From NCBI GenBank assembly GCA_003194435.1, contig PQXC01000009.1, positions 1-64,000 of the forward strand: a DNA stretch of 64,000 nt. Reading direction: 5' to 3'. This DNA is from Candidatus Methanophagaceae archaeon. Lineage in GTDB: Archaea; Halobacteriota; Syntropharchaeia; Alkanophagales; Methanospirareceae. The notes below the pieces were generated by a model, which saw only the letters and a program-made list of their open reading frames with translations, was not told the origin of the DNA and did no database searches. The first letter of the stretch is position 1. Each line of letters begins with the position of its first letter. Below, piece after piece: positions 9,534 through 19,632 of this stretch. The translations under genes and the position numbers were made by a program.

Positions 9534-11192
9534 ATGGCAGCACTTGGTGGAATACCCGTATTGGTATTGAAAGAGGGTAGTGAGAGGACGAGAGGCAGGG
9601 ATGCTCAGAGTGCGAACATAAATGCAGCTAAAGCAGTCGCTTCTGCTGTTCGTACTACGCTGGGACCAAAGGGCATGGATAAGATGCTCGTTGATTCACT
9701 CGGTGACGTGGTGATAACGAACGATGGTGTAACAATACTGAAGGAGATGGAGATAGAGAGCCCGGCAGCGAAGATGGTGGTGGAGATTGCCAAGACGGTG
9801 GATGAGGTTGCCGGCGATGGTACGACGACATCGGTTGTATTGGGCGGTGAACTGCTGAAGAAGGCGGAAGAGCTGCTCGAACAGGAGTTACACCCTTCGG
9901 TCATCACGCTTGGTTATAGACTCGCAGCAGAGAAGTCGAAGGAAATTCTGGACGAGTTTGCCGTGGACCTCGATATTGAAAATGATGAGGATTTGAAGAA
10001 GATAGCAAAGACGGCGATAACAGGCAAATTCGCCGAGGCTTCTCGTGATTTCCTCGCTGATATAGCGATAAAAGCGGTCAAGTTAATAACAGAGACCAGC
10101 CACGGTGGTAAGCGTGTCGTTGACATTGATAATATAAGTGTGGAGAAGAAGACAGGAGGAAAAGTAGGGGAGACGATGCTGGTTCAGGGTATGGCACTGG
10201 ATAAAGAGGTGGTACATGCAGGGATGCCAAAGCGGGTGGAGGATGCGAAGATAGCACTGATTAATGCTTCTTTAGAAGTGAAGAAGACAGAGACGAGTGC
10301 AGAATTGAAGATAACCAAATCAGAGCAGCTTAAAGCATTCCTAGACGAAGAAGAGCGGGAGATGCGCGAGATGGCAATGCGAATAAAGGCAAGTGGTGCA
10401 AATGTGGTTATATGCCAGAAGGGCATAGATGACCTCGTGCAGCATTACCTTGCAAAAGAGGGTATTATGGCAGTGAGGCGAGCGAAGAAGAGTGATATGG
10501 AGAAGCTGGCAAAGGCAACGGGTGGCAAAGTGATAACCAACCTGGAAGAGCTGAATGAGAAAGATCTTGGTCATGCGGAGTTCGTAGAAGAGCGGAAGGT
10601 AGGAGGAGATAAGATGGTCTTCATAGAGGGCTGTAAGAATCCACACGCGGTCTCCATTGTTATACGTGGCGGAACAGAGCACGTAGTTGACGAAGTCGAA
10701 CGGGCGTTGCATGATATGCTTATGGTAGTGGGGAGCATAATAGAAGATGGAAAAGCAGTTGCAGGCGGTGGCGCAGTGGAGACTGAACTGGCATTGCGAG
10801 TGAAAGCATACAGTGCCTCTTTAAAGGGTCGAGAACAACTGGCGGTTGAGAAGTTCGCAGAGGCGATGGAGATAATCCCGAGGACGCTGGCAGAAAATTC
10901 CGGGCTTGACCCGATAGACACACTGGTGGAGTTGAAAGCCGCGCACGAGCGTGGTGAAAAGACTGCAGGTCTGGATGTTTATAGTGGTAAGGTCGTGGAT
11001 ATGTGGCAGAAAGGAGTGATAGAGCCTTTGAGGACGAAGAGGCAGGTGGTGGAATCCGCAACTGAGGCTGCAGTGATGATACTGAGAATAGACGATGTGA
11101 TAATGTCAAAACGTGAGAGCCCACCGAGTCCACCGCCAGAAGGAGGTGGTGGCGGTATGCCCGGTGGCTATGGTGGTATGCCTCCATATTAA
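9534..11192 (+). CDS. thsA: Thermosome subunit (group II chaperonin)
   Basis: [44 protein letters not shown], Gly/Met-rich C-terminus. Confidence 0.97.
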   Translation: MAALGGIPVLVLKEGSERTRGRDAQSANINAAKAVASAVRTTLGPKGMDKMLVDSLGDVVITNDGVTILKEMEIESPAAKMVVEIAKTVDEVAGDGTTTSVVLGGELLKKAEELLEQELHPSVITLGYRLAAEKSKEILDEFAVDLDIENDEDLKKIAKTAITGKFAEASRDFLADIAIKAVKLITETSHGGKRVVDIDNISVEKKTGGKVGETMLVQGMALDKEVVHAGMPKRVEDAKIALINASLEVKKTETSAELKITKSEQLKAFLDEEEREMREMAMRIKASGANVVICQKGIDDLVQHYLAKEGIMAVRRAKKSDMEKLAKATGGKVITNLEELNEKDLGHAEFVEERKVGGDKMVFIEGCKNPHAVSIVIRGGTEHVVDEVERALHDMLMVVGSIIEDGKAVAGGGAVETELALRVKAYSASLKGREQLAVEKFAEAMEIIPRTLAENSGLDPIDTLVELKAAHERGEKTAGLDVYSGKVVDMWQKGVIEPLRTKRQVVESATEAAVMILRIDDVIMSKRESPPSPPPEGGGGGMPGGYGGMPPY

Positions 11193-11224
11193 TCACCTCC
11201 CTTTTATTTTATTCCTGATGCCTG

Positions 11225-12013
11225 ATGGCGTTGAAGCGAATAAAGCAAATAGATGTTGGAGCGATTTATGTACTGTGGTTGCGGGAGATGAAAGGGCTGT
11301 GGCGGGCAAAGAGTCGTGTCGTTGGCTCGTTGGGAATGCCACTCTTCTTCCTCGCATTCCTCGGCTTGGGTTTCAGTCACGCAGCCATACCCGAAATGCC
11401 GGAAGGGATGACCAATACCGGGTTCTTCACGACCGGGATAATAGGAATGACGATGGTCTTCAGCTCAGTATTTGCGGGAATTTCCGTGCTCTGGGACAAG
11501 GAATTTGGCTTTCTGAAAGAGGTAATGGTGGCACCGGTGTCGAGACTCTCCATCGTACTGGGTAGAACTGCGGGTGGCTCAACTACCGCATTGATGCAGG
11601 GTGTTATGATCCTGCTGTTAAGTACTCTACTGGGATTTGAAATAAAGGATGTTCTCGGTCTGATAGCATCATTAGCATTCATGTGCTTGATTTCCTTCAC
11701 CTTTGTTGGTATGGGTCTGGTCTTCGCTTCCTTCATGCGGGACATGCATGGATTCCCGCTGGTGATGAACTTCATTGTGTTCCCCATAATTATCTTCTCT
11801 GGTGCGTTATTCCCTATTGAGACTCTACCATCATGGCTTCTACCCGCATGGTATATAGACCCGCTAACTTATGGCGTGGATGGCTTAAGAGCCACTTTGC
11901 TGGGAGTATCAGAAATTCCCATGCTGCTTGATCTGTTTATTAGCTTCGCAGTCTCTGCGGGAATGATAACCGCAGGGGCTTATCTATTCGAGCGTACAGA
12001 TGTGGGAAAATAG
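11225..12013 (+). CDS. ABC-2 type transporter permease (DrrB-like)
   Basis: Six TM-like segments; NFIVFPIIIFSGALFPIETLPSWLLPAWYIDPLTYGVDGLR. Confidence 0.85.
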   Translation: MALKRIKQIDVGAIYVLWLREMKGLWRAKSRVVGSLGMPLFFLAFLGLGFSHAAIPEMPEGMTNTGFFTTGIIGMTMVFSSVFAGISVLWDKEFGFLKEVMVAPVSRLSIVLGRTAGGSTTALMQGVMILLLSTLLGFEIKDVLGLIASLAFMCLISFTFVGMGLVFASFMRDMHGFPLVMNFIVFPIIIFSGALFPIETLPSWLLPAWYIDPLTYGVDGLRATLLGVSEIPMLLDLFISFAVSAGMITAGAYLFERTDVGK

Positions 12014-12088
12014 GTTTCTTGTCTCTGTTCGTTTTCCCAAGATGCTCGTACAGCCCTGCATCTTTCTCAATTTACCTCACAACATCGC

Positions 12089-12772
12089 CTAAAAATTGCT
12101 CTTTAATGAACGCTGATTTTCCAGCCAGATATAGACCGGGTATAACTCATTTACAAATTTATAAGTCCCTCTACCTCCTTCTATATCAGGCACAATGATA
12201 CCTAACTCTCTCATCTTTCTTAAAAAGTTGTTAAATACTTTTCTTTCACCCGCATTTAGTTTGCTTTCTATCTCTTTCTTTTTAAAATAACTGAAAGGCA
12301 TAAGTTCTTCCCCTAACTTCCTCAAAATTGACCTATATCGCGGGCTACGGATTGCCCTGTAAACCTTCGGGTCGAGGTATTTCTTTCCAATTCTATCAGC
12401 GGCATCAAAAATCCCGGCGAGGGCGTCATCCTCACTTATTTTCCCATCTTCGTCATTCCAAAAAACCGCATCGCCTATTTCATGCATTAAAATAGGTAAG
12501 CCACTCGAAAATTTAACCATATCTTCCAGTGCTTCCGGCTCAACTTCCATATTGACTTTTTTGAATGCCTTCTCAAAAAACTCCTTCACCTCCGCGTCAG
12601 ATAGTTTCTCAACACTCACCACTCTGAAGATTCTCATGAGAGAAGGTTGGAGCCTACTCAAGGAGTCCCTTATCTCTGGAAGTCCTATTGACATAATAAA
12701 AGCCGGGAAATTTGATGGATAACGAATGGCTACGCTATCTACGAAGCTTTTATACCAATTTGCAAAATTCTC
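12089..12772 (-). pseudogene. C-terminal remnant of an archaeal AAA/Orc1-like ATPase
   Basis: Frame open from 12772 (after TGA at 12773-12775): FANWYKSFVDSVAIRYPSNFPAFIMSIGLPEIRDSLSRLQPSLMRIFRVVSV...; Walker A half missing. Confidence 0.65.
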
Positions 12773-13962
12773 TCAAGTATTTTCCATAATCTGTTAGCAA
12801 AAATTGATTTGAGCATATATAGCCGAGTTTACCATGATTTAACAAAACTTTGAGACCTTTTTCTATAAATACACAGTAAAGATCATATAATCCCTTGGCT
12901 GTGTCGTATATCTCCCCGTAGTATTTCTTTTGCTCTTTGGCTATCATTCGAATATTCACATACGACGGATTCCCGACCACGAAATTATACTTCACATAAT
13001 TCTTCAGAATCGCAGCAAGTATTATGTCCTCAACGGATTTAATCAGTTATGTCCTCAACGGATTTAATCAGTTTGCCATCGCCGAAAGTCGCTTTGAGTT
13101 CCTTGAACTTCTGTAAGAAGTGCTTTGCGTAGGGTGTGAAAAATGAAACCAATCTGTTCCACTCCTTATCTTTGAGATACCGCTTGAAATTCCTTTCCAG
13201 TTCTCCTTTATCAACCTCATATTTCTCATCCCGTGCGGATTCTTTCACCGTATCAAAAACCGCCTGAAGAGCGGCAAAGTATTCCTGAACGTTTAATAAA
13301 TCCGTTTTTCCGAATACGTCTTTATCGTAAGGCATCTTTATCTTCAGGTTTCCACCGTCAACTGGCAAGCCCGTGTCAATTAAAATATGGCGAATACCTC
13401 GCACAGATTCCTCAATGGTTACTTTCCTCGATTCTCCTTTCGTTTCATCTACCAGCGAATCTGTTCTGAAAATGGGCAGACGGTTCAGAACAAAATGTGG
13501 GTCCTCTTCCATCGCTTTCTTATATGCGGGAATCAGGACGAGCATGAACTGCATCTGCGCCATAAACGTAGCAAATGGATGAATGTCAAAGCCTGCGATG
13601 CAGTATTCGTTACATAGCCTTTTTAAAATACTCGACCAGCCTTCTTCATCTGCGATTCGCTCCGAAGCTTTCAGATATCTCCGCAGCGCTTCTACCAGAA
13701 AAGTCCCGGAGCCACATGCAGGGTCTAACAATCTCTTGTGGATAATGCCCTGTCCTTCATAGCCGACCGCATCAAGTATATACTTCACAACCTCGATTGG
13801 CGTATAAAATTCTCCAAGCGCCTTTCTCGTCTCCTTATCAAAATAGCGCTGGTAAAGCGTTCCTAAAGGGTCACCAACAATCTCAGAAAAGTCGAACTTG
13901 TAGAGCGTTAAGATAATATCAGCAAGAGCCTCGCCAAAGCGACCTTTTTGCTTTTCAGCCAT
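12750..13962 (-). pseudogene. Frameshifted, truncated N6-adenine DNA methyltransferase (type IIG-like)
   Basis: Motif I DPACGSGTFLVEALRRYL in 13039-13962; catalytic motif VVGNPSYV in 12750-12995; the two frames join exactly if one 25-bp repeat copy is removed. Confidence 0.85.
13022..13071. repeat. Perfect 25-bp tandem duplication (TTATGTCCTCAACGGATTTAATCAG x2)
   Basis: Read directly in sequence. Confidence 0.98.
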
Positions 13963-14012
13963 AAAGCTTTTTGAAGCTTGCCCGGATTTTCGTTGCAGTG
14001 TCCATTTTAGTT

Positions 14013-14630
14013 TTAAGATTTTACTTCTCTAACTCTAATATCCTTAACGAGGAAATTTCCACCTTTTAGCTTTACTCCCTCTATCTCAAAATTCTTACCA
14101 AACAATGCTTCTCGTATTCTTTCAAGCGTTGCCACTTCACCCAGCTTTTTCGCTTCTTCCAGTGTAATATTCACAATTTTCTCTGTTACATCACGTTTGA
14201 AGATCAATGTGCATTGCTCCTTGCCGTCGTCAAATCTGGCTTTGATTCTCAAATCCCAGACCCCCTTAACATCGCTGTGAACGATGCAAAAGTTGTCTAT
14301 TATCCATCTGTTGCACTTCGGACAACGCTGAATAAGACCACTACCGTCGTAAATCTGCGTTATTCTCCCGTTAAGCTTAGATCCGAACTCTCCGAACTCC
14401 TTCGGTTCTTCAGCTTTTTTAACTGCCTTTTCTTCAAGAATCTTTTCAACATGTCCAACCTCGATAACAATCACTTCTGGAAACTTCTCTGGAAAGGAAC
14501 TCAAAACCTCCAGGGCTTTTTCTTCCTCCAGTGACTCGATAATTTTTAAAGCCCCTGGATGTATCTGGTACCCATATCCAAGAACCTTTTCCAATATGCC
14601 CGAAGATTTATTGCCTGGTGCCATCTTCAA
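14013..14630 (-). CDS. RPA-like OB-fold/zinc-finger protein with a DP1-like N-terminal segment
   Basis: NGRITQIYDGSGLIQRCPKCNRWIIDNFCIVHSDVKGVWDLRIKARFDDG; N-terminus ILEKVLGYGYQIHPGALKIIESL. Confidence 0.6.
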   Translation of the reverse strand: MKMAPGNKSSGILEKVLGYGYQIHPGALKIIESLEEEKALEVLSSFPEKFPEVIVIEVGHVEKILEEKAVKKAEEPKEFGEFGSKLNGRITQIYDGSGLIQRCPKCNRWIIDNFCIVHSDVKGVWDLRIKARFDDGKEQCTLIFKRDVTEKIVNITLEEAKKLGEVATLERIREALFGKNFEIEGVKLKGGNFLVKDIRVREVKS

Positions 14631-14696
14631 CTATACGCCATCTCTTAGTCCGTTCGCCTTTATCCCCCCTGCCTTTAACCGCCTGCGTAGCTATAA

Positions 14697-15629
14697 ATGT
14701 TTCCACTAATCTTATTAAACTTTTGCTCATCTTCTCATCTCCCGGCTTCACGGACGGATAGAAAAACAAAAAGGAAAAAGCCATTTATCATTATCAACTT
14801 GAGACGGGTATTAATTGAGATGATGTTACCGTTCCAGCACTCGCGGGGAAGAAGAGGAACCAGAATCATGGTCAAGAGCAACCTGTATGCTATATGTGCA
14901 GTTTATCTTATTCTAATCACTTCGGCGGAGTTATTAACAAATTACAATCAAAAACTGGGCATTGTCTTTCATGTCGGCATCATGTTCCTCCTGTTTATAT
15001 GTGCATCCCTGGAATACAGCAGAGTCGTCTCTCAATTCCTGATATCCCTCACTCTTGCACCCCTTATCCGGATACTCAGCTTATCTATGCCGATTGTACA
15101 ATTCAGCCGTATGTTCTGGTTTATCCTTATCTCCATACCCGTGTTCATCGCGGTATTCACATGTATATGGTTACAGGGTGTCCATCCTGCGAGTCTGGGG
15201 CTTCACATATCCACTTCCCATCTATCGCTTGAAGCTGGCGTTATACTCCTTGGTCTACCATTTGGATTAATAGAATATCAGATTTTGAAGCCCAGTCCAC
15301 TTGCACTGAACTTGCGAATCTCTGATATCATTGTGGCATCATTGATATTCATCATCTGCACGGGTTTCTTAGAGGAGATAGTATTCAGGGGATTGATTCA
15401 GTTCAATACAATGCGGGTGATGGGCAGATGGCAGGGTATTCTCTTCATCTCGGCCATCTTTGGCGTCCTGCACGCGGGGAATCTCACCCCGTTTGACTGC
15501 TTGCTCGCATTCTCTGCTGGCTTTGTATTCTCATTCGTACGGGAGAAGACAGGTTCTTTATATGGTATAAGCCTCTCACACGGGCTCATCAATATCATAT
15601 TATTCATGGTGGCACCTTCCTATTTCTGA
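14697..15629 (+). CDS. CPBP family intramembrane metalloprotease
   Basis: EEIVFRG, FGVLHAGN and SHGLIN motifs; true start may be near 14820. Confidence 0.85.
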   Translation: MFPLILLNFCSSSHLPASRTDRKTKRKKPFIIINLRRVLIEMMLPFQHSRGRRGTRIMVKSNLYAICAVYLILITSAELLTNYNQKLGIVFHVGIMFLLFICASLEYSRVVSQFLISLTLAPLIRILSLSMPIVQFSRMFWFILISIPVFIAVFTCIWLQGVHPASLGLHISTSHLSLEAGVILLGLPFGLIEYQILKPSPLALNLRISDIIVASLIFIICTGFLEEIVFRGLIQFNTMRVMGRWQGILFISAIFGVLHAGNLTPFDCLLAFSAGFVFSFVREKTGSLYGISLSHGLINIILFMVAPSYF

Positions 15630-16497
15630 GCTTCGATTTCAATAGACCGTTATGTATGCTGGGATAGAAAATGACCAGGATAGGCAGTAGCAGAATGAGT
15701 ACAATAGCCACTTTACCGGAGCAAGAAGAGAAGAGAGTGAAAAAGATAGGCGATTCCTCCTTCTGGAGCTCAAACATGCAGGGTATAGTCTCGCCCATAA
15801 ACTCCCTGGTCATGTTCAGAGTGCCATTGTATGAGCCTTGAATCGGTGCCAACGCTGATACCCGCACCATTGTGATCTTATTTGATAACGGCTTCTCCTT
15901 CACATAGAAATATAGCACTACCCTTCGTTCCGTTACGTCACCGCGTGGCGATTCCTTCGTGACGATGAGTTTCTTTGCTGTTATCATCCTGCTGGATGCT
16001 ATACGAGTTTTATTCACGGGTTTTGTAAAGAGCGGCTCTTCCACCCAGCTCCTGTTACGTACCGGTATCTGCACCCTGCCCGTTTCCTCTATCTTATAAC
16101 CCAGTGCAGGATAGCATACAATCGGAGGATGGAAACTTGAGCGATTATTTGACTGCACAATGAGGAAGAATACAGGCTGATAATATCTTGGATTCGAATA
16201 CGCGCGCATGAGCAACACATCGGCATGCAGTACCTTAGCAAGTCTCGCTGCCGCACTGTACTCTTTGTCCCGCCAGTTGCCTATCTTACGCGGGAATGCA
16301 CGCATATGCTCGTTGCTGCCGAAATCCAGCTTCGCTCTCACAAACGTCTCACCTGATGCACCATGCGAGAGCTCTGCACCTATCGTGGTGACCGATTTAG
16401 CAAGAATCATGGATGGCGTTGAGAAGAGTATTATAATTACAAAAGTGAGCAGTAGTACACCTATAACCCTGCAGTATTCTTCGCTGAATCTCCTCAT
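15604..16497 (-). CDS. EpsI-like exosortase-associated exported protein
   Basis: Signal anchor; FPRKIGNWRDKEYSAAARLAKVLHADVLLMRAYSNP resembles the EpsI domain; C-terminal TM; adjacent to archaeosortase. Confidence 0.6.
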   Translation of the reverse strand: MRRFSEEYCRVIGVLLLTFVIIILFSTPSMILAKSVTTIGAELSHGASGETFVRAKLDFGSNEHMRAFPRKIGNWRDKEYSAAARLAKVLHADVLLMRAYSNPRYYQPVFFLIVQSNNRSSFHPPIVCYPALGYKIEETGRVQIPVRNRSWVEEPLFTKPVNKTRIASSRMITAKKLIVTKESPRGDVTERRVVLYFYVKEKPLSNKITMVRVSALAPIQGSYNGTLNMTREFMGETIPCMFELQKEESPIFFTLFSSCSGKVAIVLILLLPILVIFYPSIHNGLLKSKLRNRKVPP

Positions 16498-16506
16498 CCT
16501 ATCCCC

Positions 16507-17331
16507 TTAACCCCTTATTCTACATCCAATTACTATACTGAAGAGGATTAAGAATAAAAAAGCGATGATGAAGAGAAGAGGGCTGAAGAGCGTGTGGAAG
16601 AAACCGGTTGCGGTTGCTTCATCATAACTGTTCGCGATCAAGATTAGAAATACGATTCTGAGGATGTTTGCAAAGATGGCAAAGAGGATAGCAGCGAAGA
16701 CGAGCGCGACCTTTTTATACCAGTTGCATTTGAGTAGATAGACAAAGAGTACAGATAATGCCAGCAGAGCAATCACCGAATTCATACCACTGCAAGGCAG
16801 ACCCACAACCAGGGTGCTATTTCTCAGGTGTATCTCTGCTCCAATTCGCTCAACCGGGACGCCAAGCTGCGTGATTATCAACGTCGAATACGTGACTGCG
16901 ATGGTCTGCATCTGCAAAGCGATCTTATCAAGCAATACGCCAGGAGGAGGGATAGCGAAGATGAGAAACACGACAGGGAAGATAAGAGAACGCATAACTG
17001 CTCTGCCGTACAGATACAGGATTAGCCCGCTTATAGTGAATAAGAACGATAGAGCGCCTAAAGAGGGTATATCTTTGAAGTATCCGAGAACGAGAAGAGC
17101 GAGCCCAAGTGAGAGTATGCCGAATCCGGGTTTATAAGGCTGCTCCTCTATCACCCCTGAGCTGCTGAGATTCTTCCACGCGATGAGCGCAGCAATAACA
17201 GGGATTAAGAACCCATGAGAGTAAAAAGGGTTGTTCATCCAGTTATTTACCAGCCATGTCATGATATTGAGATATAAAATACCAATACCGATACCGATGG
17301 CTAAGAGAAGAAGTAGAAGCCTGTAGTTCAT
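16507..17331 (-). CDS. Archaeosortase/exosortase family protein
   Basis: Multi-TM; GLPCSGMNSVIALLALSVL (Cys), FANILRIVFLI (Arg), GFFHTLFSPLLF (His) active-site pattern. Confidence 0.85.
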   Translation of the reverse strand: MNYRLLLLLLAIGIGIGILYLNIMTWLVNNWMNNPFYSHGFLIPVIAALIAWKNLSSSGVIEEQPYKPGFGILSLGLALLVLGYFKDIPSLGALSFLFTISGLILYLYGRAVMRSLIFPVVFLIFAIPPPGVLLDKIALQMQTIAVTYSTLIITQLGVPVERIGAEIHLRNSTLVVGLPCSGMNSVIALLALSVLFVYLLKCNWYKKVALVFAAILFAIFANILRIVFLILIANSYDEATATGFFHTLFSPLLFIIAFLFLILFSIVIGCRIRG

Positions 17332-17345
17332 TACTGATCATCTCT

Positions 17346-19214
17346 TCAGTATTGATGTTGATGTTGATATAGATAGCCCATAAACATAAGCAGCAGCAAA
17401 CCAATGGAGAGCAGCAAAAACGAGGGGAGTTCAGGGATGCATGGCACCGCGGTATCCTCTGTCTCGGTGTAATCGTAACAGCATGTACAGCCTTCATCAG
17501 CCGGGTAATCAATATGGCTGTCACCATCGTTATCGGTACCATCACAGCATGCCGGGCAATCATTGAAGCACCAATCATGCCCCTGTGAAGAGCTATGCCA
17601 TGATTTACCGCCTGTAGCACCACCATTACCATTTATACACTCGTAACAGGATACATTTGTTGCTATTATGCTACCTGTGCAGTTCGTTGAGCTGTAGCAG
17701 TTACCGAGGCACTCTTCTGGACTCACCCTTGCCCTTATCCCGATATCGGTGAGTGAGCCACCAATGCTGAGCTTCGTGAATGTTTTTCCATTACCACTCA
17801 CATAGCTCTCCCCTGAACCCTCTGCATGCCAGTCACTGTAATATTCATCGCCGGACGATAGGTAATCCATCGGTATCGGATAGTTATATCCAGAGGCGGT
17901 GAATTTGATCTGGACCACAAAATCGTCACCCTTAACCACAGTTATTGGTGTGTTCAAGCTGACCGAATAGTAGCCCACCTCTTCTGTTGTCCCATTCTGG
18001 TATCCAAGTTGATTGGAGAATGTGTACGGTGAACTATCACTTATATTATCGAATATCCTGATTTCATACTGCATATTATCATCAACAGCCCAGAAATCAA
18101 CCGATCGCAATTGACCACTCTGAGCAGGTATGAAACGCACTGCACCCCACGCCGTGTTCGTCCCCATACCACAACAGTAGCCCATCCATCCATATTCATC
18201 ATGGTAATACAACTGAATACCGCCATCGTTACAGGATGTGATAGCACTGGTGTAGTCCCCGATATTCGCAGCGCCATAGGCGACCCACGCACAGCCGGGA
18301 TAAGGTCCGTGAGCACCCCAGTCCGTCCCCCAGCTGTTCTTTATCAACCACGCACCGCTACCTCTTGAATAGGGCAAGGAATCATTCCACCCTATTATCT
18401 GTATCGCATGGTTTGGCTCATCAGCACCCCAGTACTCATAGACCCCGCTGTCATAAGCATAAAATCCCGGATCGCCCGCATACATGGTTGAGTACACCGG
18501 TCCATAATTCAATATTGCTGCTTTGATCTTTTCTATTTCCGTCTCTCCTCTGCTACCAGTGATGACCCTCCAGTTATCTACATTCTTGATGATGGAACAG
18601 TTGTAGCAGGCTGTTCCGTGTGCCACATAGGGGTGACAGGATTCATTACCCACACCCTTCTTTGTGAGATAGTTTGTACTTATGCGTGAATTCCCACCAT
18701 TACAAAACCGATTCCAGATGTTGCAGTCTCCAGCTTCCTGTTCTGAGAAGTCACTCTGAGTGGAGTCCGCGATTGCTACGTCCGATTCAATATCGGCAAT
18801 AGCGGCGAAAAGCCAGCAGCTACCACATGTGTACTGGTTCTTTACCGGTGTGACATATCCAAGTGCCATAGCGTCATAGGCGGATGGCATTCCGGTGGTC
18901 AGTCGCATTGTACTTCTTTGAACTGCACCTGCATCTATGGTACGGAAGGAACGGAAACTGACATTTGGTGGTAAAGTGCCTACAGGTGGCTTCGGCGGTC
19001 GGTATCCCATGAGTTGCGATATCTCTTCTGGTGTTAGTCCAGTTATCCAGTTCTTTGCGACTTTGTAGTGAAAACCCGAACTATTAATTCTCTGCTGTAA
19101 CTTTTGTAATTGTGACTCTTCGATTGGTGTTTTCTCTGAAGTTGAAGTTACCGTTGTAATCACCGCTGAGAATAAAAACAGCAGCAGTAATACAGTTGTT
19201 AATATTTTCTTCAT
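17346..19214 (-). CDS. Exported papain-family (C1A) cysteine peptidase with C-terminal sorting signal
   Basis: VKNQYTCGSCWLFAA (Cys), EPNHAIQIIGWN (His), WLIKNSWGTDWGAHG (Asn); C-terminus IPELPSFLLLSIGLLLLMFMGYLYQ like PEF-CTERM. Confidence 0.88.
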   Translation of the reverse strand: MKKILTTVLLLLFLFSAVITTVTSTSEKTPIEESQLQKLQQRINSSGFHYKVAKNWITGLTPEEISQLMGYRPPKPPVGTLPPNVSFRSFRTIDAGAVQRSTMRLTTGMPSAYDAMALGYVTPVKNQYTCGSCWLFAAIADIESDVAIADSTQSDFSEQEAGDCNIWNRFCNGGNSRISTNYLTKKGVGNESCHPYVAHGTACYNCSIIKNVDNWRVITGSRGETEIEKIKAAILNYGPVYSTMYAGDPGFYAYDSGVYEYWGADEPNHAIQIIGWNDSLPYSRGSGAWLIKNSWGTDWGAHGPYPGCAWVAYGAANIGDYTSAITSCNDGGIQLYYHDEYGWMGYCCGMGTNTAWGAVRFIPAQSGQLRSVDFWAVDDNMQYEIRIFDNISDSSPYTFSNQLGYQNGTTEEVGYYSVSLNTPITVVKGDDFVVQIKFTASGYNYPIPMDYLSSGDEYYSDWHAEGSGESYVSGNGKTFTKLSIGGSLTDIGIRARVSPEECLGNCYSSTNCTGSIIATNVSCYECINGNGGATGGKSWHSSSQGHDWCFNDCPACCDGTDNDGDSHIDYPADEGCTCCYDYTETEDTAVPCIPELPSFLLLSIGLLLLMFMGYLYQHQHQY

Positions 19215-19632
19215 TTCTGTTCACAATTTTAAATCAGTGCAAAATAAAAGTTCCTATTATGTCCATTTTTTTATCGAATATAAATAAGCTAAATGTTAAT
19301 TATCATTAAATTATGAAAAGCAAATTAATTAAAATGCCCCAAATGTGGCTACGAATTTGAGTATAACATAAGTGGATTCCTTTTGCTTCTTTTACAAGCA
19401 TAAGATGGGGGAACTCTGCGGAAACCTTCGGTTTCCTTGCCTCGTCTATCGGCTCGATCATCCCGAATTGCCTTCGGCAACCTCTGCCGTCCTCACTTGC
19501 TCTCTATATAGCCTTACGTTGCCACGAGAGGCATTTCCGGGTCATTAAAGTATTAAAGTATTTATTATGAGAGAATAAGCGTTTATATAGTGAAGAGAAT
19601 AAATAGAATATGGGATAAGGAGGTAGAGAGCA

